In this document: one piece after another, positions 42,017 to 50,972 of the stretch
Layout of the letters: the number at the start of each line of letters is the position of its first letter
Numbering within the stretch: the stretch's first letter is position 1
Assembly: GCA_965234685.1 (NCBI GenBank)
Contig: OZ248539.1
Span: 806,001 to 870,000 of the forward strand
Source of the DNA: Fimbriimonas planktonicus
Lineage (GTDB): Bacteria; Armatimonadota; Fimbriimonadia; Fimbriimonadales; Fimbriimonadaceae
Reading direction: 5' to 3'
DNA length: 64,000 bases
Notes under the pieces: generated by a model
What the model was told of the DNA's origin: nothing
Database searches by the model: none
What the model saw: only the letters and a program-made list of their open reading frames with translations
Translations under genes and position numbers: made by a program

Positions 42017-43936
42017 ATGAAGGGATTGCCCTCCGCCGAGCAGTTAAGTCAAGCCGAAGCAAAAGCACGATCCGGTTTTGTCGAATCGGTAAACCGGATC
42101 AAAGAGTACGAAGCTTGGGCAAAAGCGAACCCCGGCAAATTTACGGACCGCGTCCGAAAATTTGCCGGCTTGGGTTGGTTCATCGTTTTTACGACCGTTG
42201 CTATTCTGCTTTTGGCGCTTGGGCTCCTGATTTGGCAGTCCGTCACCAGGGGGCGGGTGTACGGTTGGGCATATCTCGCTATTGGCGTAACGCTCTTCTC
42301 TGTCCTCCGAAGCCTGTTCCAGCACATTCCGGTTGAGAAGGAGTTCGAACTTTCGCGTGAAGACGCACCGCTCCTTTGGGCTGAAGTTGACAAGATTACG
42401 GAGCAATCCAGTGCCCCGCCCGTATCCAAAATTGTCCTTGACAGCGAGCTTAACGCGTCCGCTGGGATTCGGAGCAAGTACCTGCTTTTCGGGAAGCGGG
42501 AGCATGTGCTCACCCTCGGGTGGGCTTTGCTACAACTGCTGTCGGCAGACGAGGCCCGTGCGGTTATCGCGCATGAATTCGGGCACTTTTCTGGCCGACA
42601 TGGCAACTTTGGTGCTCGGGCCCATGGATTGTTCGTTACTCTCCTGACGCTTTACCAGAGCTTGGCCGGAGGGGTTACCGGCTTCATCTTCAAACCCATC
42701 GTCAACTGGTACTTCACTCGATTTGATGCGATGATGTTCGTCCTCGGACGGGACAACGAGTACGACTCTGATGCGTTTGCAGCCCGGTACACCAGTCCGC
42801 TCTCGGCGGCTCAGGGCCTCGTCCGCTTGAATCTATCCGAACTTGCGCCGTTCAACCCAAAGGACGGCATTCTTCCCGAAATCCTCCAGCGAGCAAGTGC
42901 TCCACCACGAGACCTAGTTTTGCGCTTGCACCGATACATCGGAAACCAGCGGATCGATAGCAAGTCCGAAGACAATCTCCGTCTCGCCCTGAAACAGCAG
43001 ACCGACTACAACGATTCGCACCCAGCCCTCTCGGATCGCCTGAAAGCCCTCGACCAGATGCGTTCGTTTGACGATTGGATGACAAGAGTTCGTGCCCCGT
43101 ACCGAAACGGAATAGAAGAGTTCTTCGGCCCGAACTGGCAGACCATTGCCGACAAACTCTCAGCCTTCTGGCACGCCAAGCTCGAATCGAAGTGGAGCGA
43201 AATTATAAGCAACCAGGAATCGCTTGGGAACCGGGAAAGGGAACTGGAACATTTGCGAGCGCAAGGGAAGTTGTTGGCATCGGGCTACGAGGATCTTGCA
43301 GGAATCCAGCAAGAGCGCCGAGATCATGAGGCCCTTGTAGAAACCCTCCGCGAGGGTCTCGAGAAGTATCCGGAGAACGCTCGGCTAATGCTTGTCGATG
43401 GTTGGAAGCGACTCACGCTGGACAAAGATGACTCGGGCTTGGCGGTCCTCGATGAGGCGATGCTGAAAGACCCGGCGATCACAGAAAATGCGGCAAGCGT
43501 TGCCTTTGGCTATCTATCGCAAAGGGGCGATACTGCTCAGGCAGAGAAGTACCGCTTGAAGCTAATTGAGTGGAGCGCTCGCGCGGATACCGTTCGTGAA
43601 TCCATGACGAAGTTCGCTCCGAATGATCGGTTCGAAGCAGTAGACGTTGCACCACGCGAGCGAGCGACTTTGGTCGAAGGCTTACAAAAGGTCGGCAAGC
43701 TGGAATCTGCATTTCTGGTGGAAAAGGTCGTTGTGCTTGACACCACCTATCGCCAAACGTTCCTGCTGGTCTTCCCCAAAAAGCGGCTTGGCTTGGAGTT
43801 GATCTCGCACGATGGCCTTTGCCAAGAAGTCGCGGAGCGAGTCGAGTTCAGCCGAAGCTGTCTCATCATCGTGCCGGGAGACGTCGACAAGTGGCGTCCC
43901 ATTCTTGAACAAATCCGCGGCTCGCGCTTGCTTTAG
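42017..43936 (+). CDS. M48-family membrane metalloprotease
   Basis: A 639-residue protease related to HtpX/Ste24. Two membrane helices (FIVFTTVAILLLALGLLIW and YLAIGVTLFSVLRSLF) precede the peptidase domain. The zinc motif ARAVIAHEFGHFSGRHG has the HExxH residues; a downstream RDNEYDSDAFAARY provides the third ligand Glu. A long helical C-terminal region (from about residue 330) with TPR-like features follows. Such proteases handle damaged membrane proteins or envelope lipoproteins. It stands alone, convergent to the Lrp gene. No regulator is visible. Confidence 0.9.
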   Translation: MKGLPSAEQLSQAEAKARSGFVESVNRIKEYEAWAKANPGKFTDRVRKFAGLGWFIVFTTVAILLLALGLLIWQSVTRGRVYGWAYLAIGVTLFSVLRSLFQHIPVEKEFELSREDAPLLWAEVDKITEQSSAPPVSKIVLDSELNASAGIRSKYLLFGKREHVLTLGWALLQLLSADEARAVIAHEFGHFSGRHGNFGARAHGLFVTLLTLYQSLAGGVTGFIFKPIVNWYFTRFDAMMFVLGRDNEYDSDAFAARYTSPLSAAQGLVRLNLSELAPFNPKDGILPEILQRASAPPRDLVLRLHRYIGNQRIDSKSEDNLRLALKQQTDYNDSHPALSDRLKALDQMRSFDDWMTRVRAPYRNGIEEFFGPNWQTIADKLSAFWHAKLESKWSEIISNQESLGNRERELEHLRAQGKLLASGYEDLAGIQQERRDHEALVETLREGLEKYPENARLMLVDGWKRLTLDKDDSGLAVLDEAMLKDPAITENAASVAFGYLSQRGDTAQAEKYRLKLIEWSARADTVRESMTKFAPNDRFEAVDVAPRERATLVEGLQKVGKLESAFLVEKVVVLDTTYRQTFLLVFPKKRLGLELISHDGLCQEVAERVEFSRSCLIIVPGDVDKWRPILEQIRGSRLL

Positions 43937-43947
43937 GGGTTCAAAAG

Positions 43948-44412
43948 CTAGAACGGCAACTGCGAGGTGTGCTTGTTCGTTGCGATCACGAAGTTCGAAC
44001 GAATCTGCTGAATGCCCTTGATCCGGCTGAGCTTCTCGCGAATGAACACCTCGTACGATTTCATGTCCGGGACGACAACCTTGAGCAGAAAGTCAAAGTC
44101 GCCGCTCACGTGGAAGCACTCCAGAATCTCCGGATAAAGCTGAACCGCCTTTCGAAATCGCTCGATGGGCTGCTCCTGATGGAGAGCAAGGGTGATCTGC
44201 ACCATCGCGGTGACGCGTAGGCCGAGGCGCTCCGCGTCGAGGTGGGCATGGAAGCCGCGGATCAGCCCTGCCTTTTCCAAGGCGCGCACTCGCTGCAAGA
44301 CCGACGGCGCGGAAAGATCGACCAACTTGGCCAAGTCGGCGTTGGTGATTCTTCCGTTGCTTTGCAACGTCTTCAGGATTTGGATGTCAACATCATCAAG
44401 GTGGGTCTTCAT
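43948..44412 (-). CDS. Lrp/AsnC-family transcriptional regulator
   Basis: A 154-residue protein with an N-terminal helix-turn-helix (DDVDIQILKTLQSNGRITNA and LAKLVDLSAPSVLQRVRALE) and a C-terminal RAM domain (VTAMVQITLALHQEQPIERF and HVSGDFDFLLKVVVPDMKSY) that binds amino acids and forms octamers. It is a classical feast-or-famine regulator, probably sensing an amino acid. It is divergent from rqcH; the 39-nt gap between them is a tight shared promoter region. Target genes are not known. Confidence 0.94.
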   Translation of the reverse strand: MKTHLDDVDIQILKTLQSNGRITNADLAKLVDLSAPSVLQRVRALEKAGLIRGFHAHLDAERLGLRVTAMVQITLALHQEQPIERFRKAVQLYPEILECFHVSGDFDFLLKVVVPDMKSYEVFIREKLSRIKGIQQIRSNFVIATNKHTSQLPF

Positions 44413-44451
44413 TTACCTAAGGTCCTTTTGTTTTTCCAGTGTGAATAAGTT

Positions 44452-45987
44452 GTGAGCGTCCTGAAGCAAATCCCCTTCGATAATTTTGTAGTTCGGTGTG
44501 TGACCGAAGAAATGCAGGCGTTAGTGGGTTCTCGCATTCAGGAAATCCGTCAACCCGACGCCCTTACCGTTTGGTTTGAGACGTACCAAACGACAGTTTT
44601 CCGCTTTTTGGCGAGCTGCCACCCCACTTGGTTTCGGTTGCATCTCAGCACGCGTCGCCCTCGCACCATGCCGACCGCGACCGGTTTTCTTGGCGCACTG
44701 CGATCTCGGCTTGAGAACGGCCGAATTGTGGAGGTGAAGCAGTACGGTGACGAGCGGTTCGTAACTGTGGAGGTGAGCACCGCAACCGGGCCGCATTTGC
44801 TGGTCTTTGAGCTCATGGGAAAGCACTCGAACCTGATCTTGGTTGGCCCGGACCAGCGGGTGATTTCTGCTGCGAAAGTGATTGGCGATGCCAAGAGCGT
44901 TCGACCGGTTGTTCCCGGGCGCGAGTACGTGATTCCGCCGGTAATGGAGGACGAAAGCTCCGTCTTTCGGCCATCGAAGTTCCTGCTCTCACTCGGAAAG
45001 AACGAAGCCGAACCCGTAGTGCCCGTTCTGGTGCTGGGTCACGGTGCCTATCCGATCTCTGTCGCGACTCTAGGCTACGAAGAGCAGAAGCGCGAAACCC
45101 TTAGCGGGGCACTGGAGTCATCGTTTGAAGCAAGGATCGATGCCGAAGCGCTGGAGTCAGGGCGGACTTCGATCCTCAAACGTTTGGAGCGAGTCCAGCT
45201 CGCCCGCGAGTCCGCGCTCCAACAACTACGCGACGCCGAGCAGCGCGGTGGAAAGGCCGGGCTGTGGCAGGCGACGGGCGATTTGCTGATGGCCTACGCG
45301 TTCCAAGTTCCAAAGGCGGTTCCGACGGTCGAGCTCATGAACTTCGAAGGCGAGCCGGTGACAATTAAGCTTGATCCCGAACTCGACGCCATCGCGAATG
45401 CGAACCGGTACTACGAACGAGCGAAGAAGGCAAAAGGCGCGCTGGATGGGATTGCGCAGCAAGCCGTGAGCTTAACCCACGACTACCGCGCGATTCTCGA
45501 AATCACCCACCGGGTTCAACAGGCCAAGAGCGTGGGCGAACTCGAGAAGCTAGAGGACGAGGCGCGGCAGCGGCGCTGGCTCTTCGCCGCACAACTCCCA
45601 TCGGAGCGAAAAGATGAGCGGCCATTCGAAGGGCACCGAATTCGGGAAATCCTTGGTCCCGGCGGCATCACAGTCTTGTATGGCGAGAATGCCGAAGCAA
45701 ACGACTACCTCACCCTTCGAGTCGCAAAGCCGAACGACTACTGGTTCCACGTACGCGGGGCGACGAGCACTCACGTTGTTCTCCGAACGAACAATCAGCC
45801 CCAACGAATGCAGAAAGAGCACCTTGAGTTTGCGGCCCGAATCGCGGTCAAAAACTCAAGCAGCAAGCACTCCAGCTATGTTCCGGTGGACTACACGCTG
45901 AAGAAGTATGTTCGGAAACCGAAGAGTGCGCCGAAGGGAACCGCAACCTACACCAACGAAAAAACCCTGCATGTAGATTCAGCGTAG
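44452..45987 (+). CDS. rqcH: NFACT-family ribosome quality control factor RqcH (Rqc2/FbpA-like)
   Basis: A 511-residue protein. The NFACT-N domain starts VVRCVTEEMQALVGSRIQEI and includes FELMGKHSNLILVG. A central coiled coil lies between about residues 255 and 370. The NFACT-R domain has NDYWFHVRGATSTHVVLRTN and KNSSSKHSSYVPVDYT, as in RqcH. The protein binds stalled 50S-peptidyl-tRNA complexes and directs C-terminal alanine tailing of the nascent chain. It starts at GTG 44452, divergent from lrp, and overlaps the convergent glnD by 9 nt. Older annotations call the family fibronectin-binding. Confidence 0.94.
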   Translation: MSVLKQIPFDNFVVRCVTEEMQALVGSRIQEIRQPDALTVWFETYQTTVFRFLASCHPTWFRLHLSTRRPRTMPTATGFLGALRSRLENGRIVEVKQYGDERFVTVEVSTATGPHLLVFELMGKHSNLILVGPDQRVISAAKVIGDAKSVRPVVPGREYVIPPVMEDESSVFRPSKFLLSLGKNEAEPVVPVLVLGHGAYPISVATLGYEEQKRETLSGALESSFEARIDAEALESGRTSILKRLERVQLARESALQQLRDAEQRGGKAGLWQATGDLLMAYAFQVPKAVPTVELMNFEGEPVTIKLDPELDAIANANRYYERAKKAKGALDGIAQQAVSLTHDYRAILEITHRVQQAKSVGELEKLEDEARQRRWLFAAQLPSERKDERPFEGHRIREILGPGGITVLYGENAEANDYLTLRVAKPNDYWFHVRGATSTHVVLRTNNQPQRMQKEHLEFAARIAVKNSSSKHSSYVPVDYTLKKYVRKPKSAPKGTATYTNEKTLHVDSA

Positions 45988-48339
45988 GCTGTTCAGCATC
46001 TCGTCTATTTCCTCTGCCCTCACTGCCCGACCATCGGTATGCGTGAGATAAAAGGCAGCCGCGCCGTTGCCCGCCCATTGACCAACCCGCGCGGAAACGA
46101 CATTCCAACCTTGTTCGGCAAAAAGCCGAGAGAATCGATAAGGCATACCGCGACCTCGCGGAGATCGAATCTCCAGGATTCCCGGGTTACCTTCGCGATA
46201 CGTGTACGTAAAGAGTCGCTGGTTTCTAGCCGGGTCCTTGCCTCGGTTCGTTAGCACTTCTGCGGTCGTAATCTCGCCAGAAATGACTTGCCGCAGCGTC
46301 CGGGTCAGCTCGCCTGCGGTCGAATTTGGAATGGGCTTTCCTCCGAAACTTGCGACGAAGGTGTCCAACGCAATCGCCGGATTGGATTTCGTCGTTGCGA
46401 CTCGAACGGCTAGCAAACTGAGATCGAAAGCATAAAACACTCCGAGCAGTCGGCTCAACAGACCCGGTGCGTCCGGGCAACAGACGGTGACTTCCGACGC
46501 GCTCAGGGAAGGTTTCGGGGTGAGGTCCACCGTGGAGTTGCCAAGGGCAGCTTCCGCCGCATAGTGTCGATGCAACCGAACCACTTCTGGCGGCGTGCTC
46601 GCTAGGTAATAAGCGGGCAGGCTTTCGAGGAACGCTTCAACCGCCGCTGGATCCGTATCGGCCGTGTTCAGCGTCCGCATGAGCCGACGTCGGGTTTGAC
46701 CGAGATCGACAGACTCTGCCGGTTCACCGCTAAGAATCGCAGAGGTGGACTCGAACAGTTGGCGAAGGAAAGTGTGCATCGCCGGGGTCCACGTTGTTTT
46801 TGAAACCGCGGCGATGTCCGCATAGGTCAGCAAAGTGAGCAGCGCTAATCGATTTGTATCGCCAACTATCTCCGCGAATTCTGCGCTGGTTTGTGGGTGC
46901 ATGAGGTCGCGCATTCGAATGAACTGCGCCATCGTCAAATGCTCCTTAACAAGCCAAGCAACGGTGTCGCACAGGTTGGGCTCCAAACTCCACCGTTCGG
47001 TAACCGAACGAGCGATATGCTCGCCAGCGATGCTGTGCGGCAATTCCCGCTGGGCTTTTCCGACATCGTGCAAGAGCGCAGCCAGATACATCGCTTCCGG
47101 CGTTGTGATTCCATCCCGAACCTCGCGCAAGAACGGATCTTCGCCGAGCTCGTCCAGATTCCTGATCACCCGCATCGTGTGTTCAAACACGGTGAAGTCG
47201 TGGACGGAGTCCGTCGGCAGTAAAAATCGACAAGTAGTCAGTTCAGGCAACAGTGAGTCAAGCAACCCACACCGGTCCAGATTTCGAATCGTTCCCTCCC
47301 CGGCCCGCATGGCATAGAGCGCAGAAGCACCTTTGGTAAGGGTGGGAGCGACGACTTGATACTCGCCGACGCGTAACCCGAGCTGGGTCGCGATAGCTAT
47401 GGCCACCGCAGCATCGCCGCTATCGGAAGGACCATCAAACCGCACTTCACCGCGATCTGAGAAGATGCCCTCCGCAAGCGGGAACAGGCTTTCGCGAACC
47501 CGGCTGAGGGACCGCTCGTACTCGCGATGCAAATCAACCGCTGCCTCAACGTGCTGGCCCATCAGGACATAAATGTTTTGGTTCGTGAGGTCAGCAATCT
47601 CAGCCTGACGGGATCGGGTCAGGTGATCTTGGAGTCGACCGGCTTGAAAATGCAGGAGGTTCCGATTCTTGACGACCAAGTCGTAAGCATCACCCGGCCG
47701 GAGTGGCTGCTCGCCGATGGCATGTCGAATCCAGTTGGATGCTTGAAATGATCGTAGTCCACCTGCTCCTTCCTTGAGCTGCGGCTCAACGACCAGTGGC
47801 GTGTCGTGAGTTTTCTGCAGCCATTCGTTGCGTTCCTGGGCCTTAGCCAGCACAAACTCGCCGGGCGACATCGTGTTCCGCAGCAGGTTGTCTAGAGCGC
47901 GAACAAGGTCGGCTTCACCCGCCACAAGGCGCATATCCAGCAGGCCCGTTCTGGATGCCTGGTCCAATCCTGGAACATCGCCCATCAGCCGGTAGGAGTA
48001 TCCGTATGGAATCTTTACGACTCGCCCCAAGTAGTGGTCTAAGTCGAGAAAGAACCCGCGGACCGCCTTTTCGACTTCGGGCGAAGTTTCATCGGCCGGA
48101 ATAAGGGTCAGATCGACGTCCGACGCCGGAGAAACTTCGAAGCGACCATATCCGCCCGTGGCAATCACCGCGAACTGCGAGTCCCCGTGAACGTGGCACA
48201 GCAGCCGAATGATCTCGTCGAGAATTTCGGTATGTTTCCGGCACCAACTCAACCCGGTTGGCTTGGTCGACAAAGTCGCGATCAGGTCCAGACGGTCCTG
48301 GGCCAACTTCCCAATTCGATCTTCCAGCGATGCGGTCAC
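45979..48339 (-). CDS. glnD: [Protein-PII] uridylyltransferase
   Basis: GlnD uridylylates and deuridylylates the PII protein in response to glutamine. The nucleotidyltransferase motif VIATGGYGRFEVSPASDVDL has the two catalytic Asp residues. The HD domain has AALLHDVGKAQRELPHSIAG. Two C-terminal ACT domains follow (EVTVCCPDAPGLLSRLLGVF and ILEIRSPRGRGMPYRFSRLF). All are intact. I prefer the GTG at 48339, which overlaps the upstream stop as GTGA; a TTG at 48384 would add 15 residues. It is the last gene of an operon with an ECF sigma factor, its anti-sigma factor and a membrane protein, which is not a usual place for glnD. Confidence 0.95.
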   Translation of the reverse strand: MTASLEDRIGKLAQDRLDLIATLSTKPTGLSWCRKHTEILDEIIRLLCHVHGDSQFAVIATGGYGRFEVSPASDVDLTLIPADETSPEVEKAVRGFFLDLDHYLGRVVKIPYGYSYRLMGDVPGLDQASRTGLLDMRLVAGEADLVRALDNLLRNTMSPGEFVLAKAQERNEWLQKTHDTPLVVEPQLKEGAGGLRSFQASNWIRHAIGEQPLRPGDAYDLVVKNRNLLHFQAGRLQDHLTRSRQAEIADLTNQNIYVLMGQHVEAAVDLHREYERSLSRVRESLFPLAEGIFSDRGEVRFDGPSDSGDAAVAIAIATQLGLRVGEYQVVAPTLTKGASALYAMRAGEGTIRNLDRCGLLDSLLPELTTCRFLLPTDSVHDFTVFEHTMRVIRNLDELGEDPFLREVRDGITTPEAMYLAALLHDVGKAQRELPHSIAGEHIARSVTERWSLEPNLCDTVAWLVKEHLTMAQFIRMRDLMHPQTSAEFAEIVGDTNRLALLTLLTYADIAAVSKTTWTPAMHTFLRQLFESTSAILSGEPAESVDLGQTRRRLMRTLNTADTDPAAVEAFLESLPAYYLASTPPEVVRLHRHYAAEAALGNSTVDLTPKPSLSASEVTVCCPDAPGLLSRLLGVFYAFDLSLLAVRVATTKSNPAIALDTFVASFGGKPIPNSTAGELTRTLRQVISGEITTAEVLTNRGKDPARNQRLFTYTYREGNPGILEIRSPRGRGMPYRFSRLFAEQGWNVVSARVGQWAGNGAAAFYLTHTDGRAVRAEEIDEMLNSLR

Positions 48340-49889
48340 TGTTGTAGATAGTAGACCGGTTCGTTTGTCAGCAGCTTTGTCCAAGTGTCTTCAAGCGATC
48401 GATCTATGGCAAAACAAACCGGACCGGCAATCGCCGCCGAAACCATGCCGAACCCGACGAGGTTCCAGCCAAAGCGTTTCAGAGACAAACTCAGCACCCG
48501 CAAGGTGGCAATCTTTTGCACGTAGGCCCACCAAAAAGGAATGAGAAAAAGGCTGGAAGCTAGGATCAAAGCTGCTTGAAGAGCGACCATGCCGTCGCCG
48601 TGTAAGTGGGAAACAAAATCCGCGCGTTGCAGCAAGGCGTAGCCCGCGAGGGAAGACAACACCAGCGACCCCAGAATTGCCGTAGCGACGGAGGCCGAAA
48701 TCAGGAAGACAGCGACTTGGAACAACAATCCCAAGCTCGATTCGGGGTCGCCTTCCAACTTGCTACGCAGTTTGGTGGGCTGCAGAAGGGTGAGCAGGGA
48801 ACACAAAAACATCGAGATCGGCGCTGCGATTCCACGCGTGAAGTAGTACGTAACGCTAGCAAGGATCAGGGCGGCGACCACCGCGCTGTAGCGCGGCAGG
48901 GTTTGCTTTCGAGCAACCTCGACCAAGGCGCTGCCGATGAGGCTGAAAGCCAGCCCAATCCCGATCAAGAACAGGCACGCCTGCGGTACTGCGGCACAGA
49001 GTACAGAGTATAGGGTGAGCCGACGTGCGGTCGCGGTCGGGTCTGGTCGCTGAACAAGGGCTGACCAGCCATCGTTGTTTTGAAAAATCTCTAAGACATC
49101 ATCCGCATCGGGTCCTCTCCCGGCGGCTCGCAGAGAGTTTGCGACGAGGTTACGGCCAAGGTACAGCCGCTTCGGACGGGAGCCGGTGACAAGCTCCGAT
49201 GGATAGGCAGCGATGTCAACAAGTTGCGAGCCAATATCCCCCGTCGCCACGCTCTTCGCGTTTGCCCTCATGAGGTTGCCGTTCCGGATCGTTGCGTACC
49301 GAATGGAAACTCCGCGCTCTGACGTGAAGTCAACGCGCGATACCATTCGGCGTCCGAAGCGTGAAATCTGCCTTGATGGGCTTTGGGACCGGGCAAAGTA
49401 GGCATAGGCGGAGTGCCACGAAAGTCTCGCGTTACTCGAAGAAGCAAGCCGCTGTTTGATATCAAGCAGGCGCGCAGATTGGTGGTCGTTCCACTCGGTC
49501 AGGTTGGCCGATCGCAGCCACAGCGAAACCGGTTCCTGATCCGAAGACTGGCTGCCAAGAATTGCCGCTTCGGCTTGGGGCCAAAAGGAATTCAGGGGTT
49601 CTGTTCGTTTGGCTGCCGCGAGGATCGCGCTCAATGTGCGCATTTCCTTTGCGGAAAGTCCAACGCCGGAATCGATCTTTTCCGTGGCTACCTGGGTCCA
49701 GGTTGCGGCGGCGGTTAAAGACGCCGGGGCAACAAGTTTTGCCTGCTTGGCCGGGGCCAGATACTCAAACGGATCGGCTTGCACTCTAGCCGGGTCGGCC
49801 AGATAAAACGGACGGGTTGACGGATGAATCACGAGAGTGACGAGGGCACCTACGATGGCACCCCAAAACGCTCTCGCGCCTGTGGTCAT
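48336..49889 (-). CDS. Multipass membrane protein of unknown function
   Basis: A 517-residue protein with one N-terminal membrane helix (FWGAIVGALVTLVIHP), a ~270-residue probably extracytoplasmic domain, then about six to seven helices (from LTLYSVLCAAVPQACLFLIG to FGWNLVGFGMVSAAIAGPVC). No family is recognised. Its ATG overlaps the anti-sigma stop by 4 nt, and its stop overlaps the glnD start, so it is translated with both. A sensory or envelope-stress role controlled by the sigma factor is possible but not shown. Confidence 0.7.
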   Translation of the reverse strand: MTTGARAFWGAIVGALVTLVIHPSTRPFYLADPARVQADPFEYLAPAKQAKLVAPASLTAAATWTQVATEKIDSGVGLSAKEMRTLSAILAAAKRTEPLNSFWPQAEAAILGSQSSDQEPVSLWLRSANLTEWNDHQSARLLDIKQRLASSSNARLSWHSAYAYFARSQSPSRQISRFGRRMVSRVDFTSERGVSIRYATIRNGNLMRANAKSVATGDIGSQLVDIAAYPSELVTGSRPKRLYLGRNLVANSLRAAGRGPDADDVLEIFQNNDGWSALVQRPDPTATARRLTLYSVLCAAVPQACLFLIGIGLAFSLIGSALVEVARKQTLPRYSAVVAALILASVTYYFTRGIAAPISMFLCSLLTLLQPTKLRSKLEGDPESSLGLLFQVAVFLISASVATAILGSLVLSSLAGYALLQRADFVSHLHGDGMVALQAALILASSLFLIPFWWAYVQKIATLRVLSLSLKRFGWNLVGFGMVSAAIAGPVCFAIDRSLEDTWTKLLTNEPVYYLQQ

Positions 49890-50329
49890 TTCAGGTTAAG
49901 CGATTCCGATTCGAGTTCGAGAACGGGAAATTCGGCCTTCGGAATTGTTCGCCGAACGCTCGATCCCTGGCCCGTGTTGACCGGATCCTGCCGCTCTTCT
50001 TTCAGAACTCCAACTAAGCTGAAAACGATGACGGCCGCAGCCGCTGCACTTATGAGCGCTGGCCTCCAGTACCGGAAACTATCTTTTGCAACCTGAACCT
50101 TGGCGTTCCTTTCCAAGCGGTGATCGAACGCGTATGGCGTTTCAACCGGAAGGGAGGCGTCCTTCAGCATGTTGAGGGCCATCGCCATCGTATTTTCGGT
50201 CGCCGCGCAAAGTTGGCAGGTTGATCGATGATCTAGGAGAAAGTTCGACTCCGCCTCGCCGAGGTTACGGTCTCGTGATTCGGAAGTCAGGCGTCGGAAC
50301 CGATCGCAAGGAGCTTCCCAGCGTTTCAA
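49886..50329 (-). CDS. Zinc-type anti-sigma factor
   Basis: A 147-residue protein. The cytoplasmic N-terminal part carries FLLDHRSTCQLCAATE, the H-x3-C-x2-C motif of zinc-binding anti-sigma domains (with an upstream Cys-containing segment). One membrane helix (LISAAAAAVIVFSLVGVL) leads to a short outside tail. It is translated with the ECF sigma factor gene upstream (4-nt overlap) and presumably holds that factor inactive until a membrane or redox signal arrives. The paired organisation fixes its role. Confidence 0.88.
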   Translation of the reverse strand: MKRWEAPCDRFRRLTSESRDRNLGEAESNFLLDHRSTCQLCAATENTMAMALNMLKDASLPVETPYAFDHRLERNAKVQVAKDSFRYWRPALISAAAAAVIVFSLVGVLKEERQDPVNTGQGSSVRRTIPKAEFPVLELESESLNLK

Positions 50330-50880
50330 TCTTTCATCGCCTCCATCCAGAGGGCGCGGAATCGCTCGCGGGCGGTGTGCAGTCTCGAGCGCACTGTGCC
50401 AACGGGAACATGCATGACTTCTGCGACTTCTTCGTAGCTCAGTTGTTCCATCTCTCGAAGAATCAGGGTCGCGCGAAGCTCGTGGGGAAGTTGTCCCAAG
50501 AGCTTCTCAACCAACACTTTATTTTCTACATCGCGTCCGCGATCTGGCTGGCTTGGATCGAACTCAACAAGCTCGGGCCGCTTGAGCCGCAATCGATCCA
50601 TGCAGAGTCGAACGCAGATTCGATAAAGAAAACCGCTGAAAGCTCGGTCGTCCCGCAACTTTGCGATCTCTCGGAACGCCTTCAGGAATGCTTCCTGAGC
50701 GACGTCTTCGGCTTCAAATCGGTCTCGCAGAAGGTTCGTCGCGGTGCGCAACAGGCGGTTTCGGTGCCGCTCGATCAGGTTGCCAATGGCGACATGGTCT
50801 CCGGTTCTAACTCGGCTAACCCACTGACGCTCCTGCGCCGCTGGGTCTACCGTCATTATCGAGGCCACATTCCATTCCAT
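50326..50880 (-). CDS. ECF-type RNA polymerase sigma factor
   Basis: A 184-residue sigma-70 family factor with region 2 (LIERHRNRLLRTATNLLRDR and AEDVAQEAFLKAFREIA) and region 4 (LLGQLPHELRATLILREMEQ then LSYEEVAEVMHVPVGTVRSR). The linker is short, as in the ECF group. The ATG at 50880 has AAAGGTGA 5 nt upstream, a good ribosome site, so I prefer it to the internal ATG at 50856. It heads an operon of anti-sigma factor, membrane protein and glnD. It is divergent from the LptD-like gene at 50973, and it may regulate that promoter too. Confidence 0.94.
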   Translation of the reverse strand: MEWNVASIMTVDPAAQERQWVSRVRTGDHVAIGNLIERHRNRLLRTATNLLRDRFEAEDVAQEAFLKAFREIAKLRDDRAFSGFLYRICVRLCMDRLRLKRPELVEFDPSQPDRGRDVENKVLVEKLLGQLPHELRATLILREMEQLSYEEVAEVMHVPVGTVRSRLHTARERFRALWMEAMKD

Positions 50881-50972
50881 AAGATCACCTTTACTTTACA
50901 TGAGCAAGGACGCGAAACCCAAGAACTAAAGTTCACCGTACCGTTCGGTGTTCTGAGACGACGGTAGACTCG

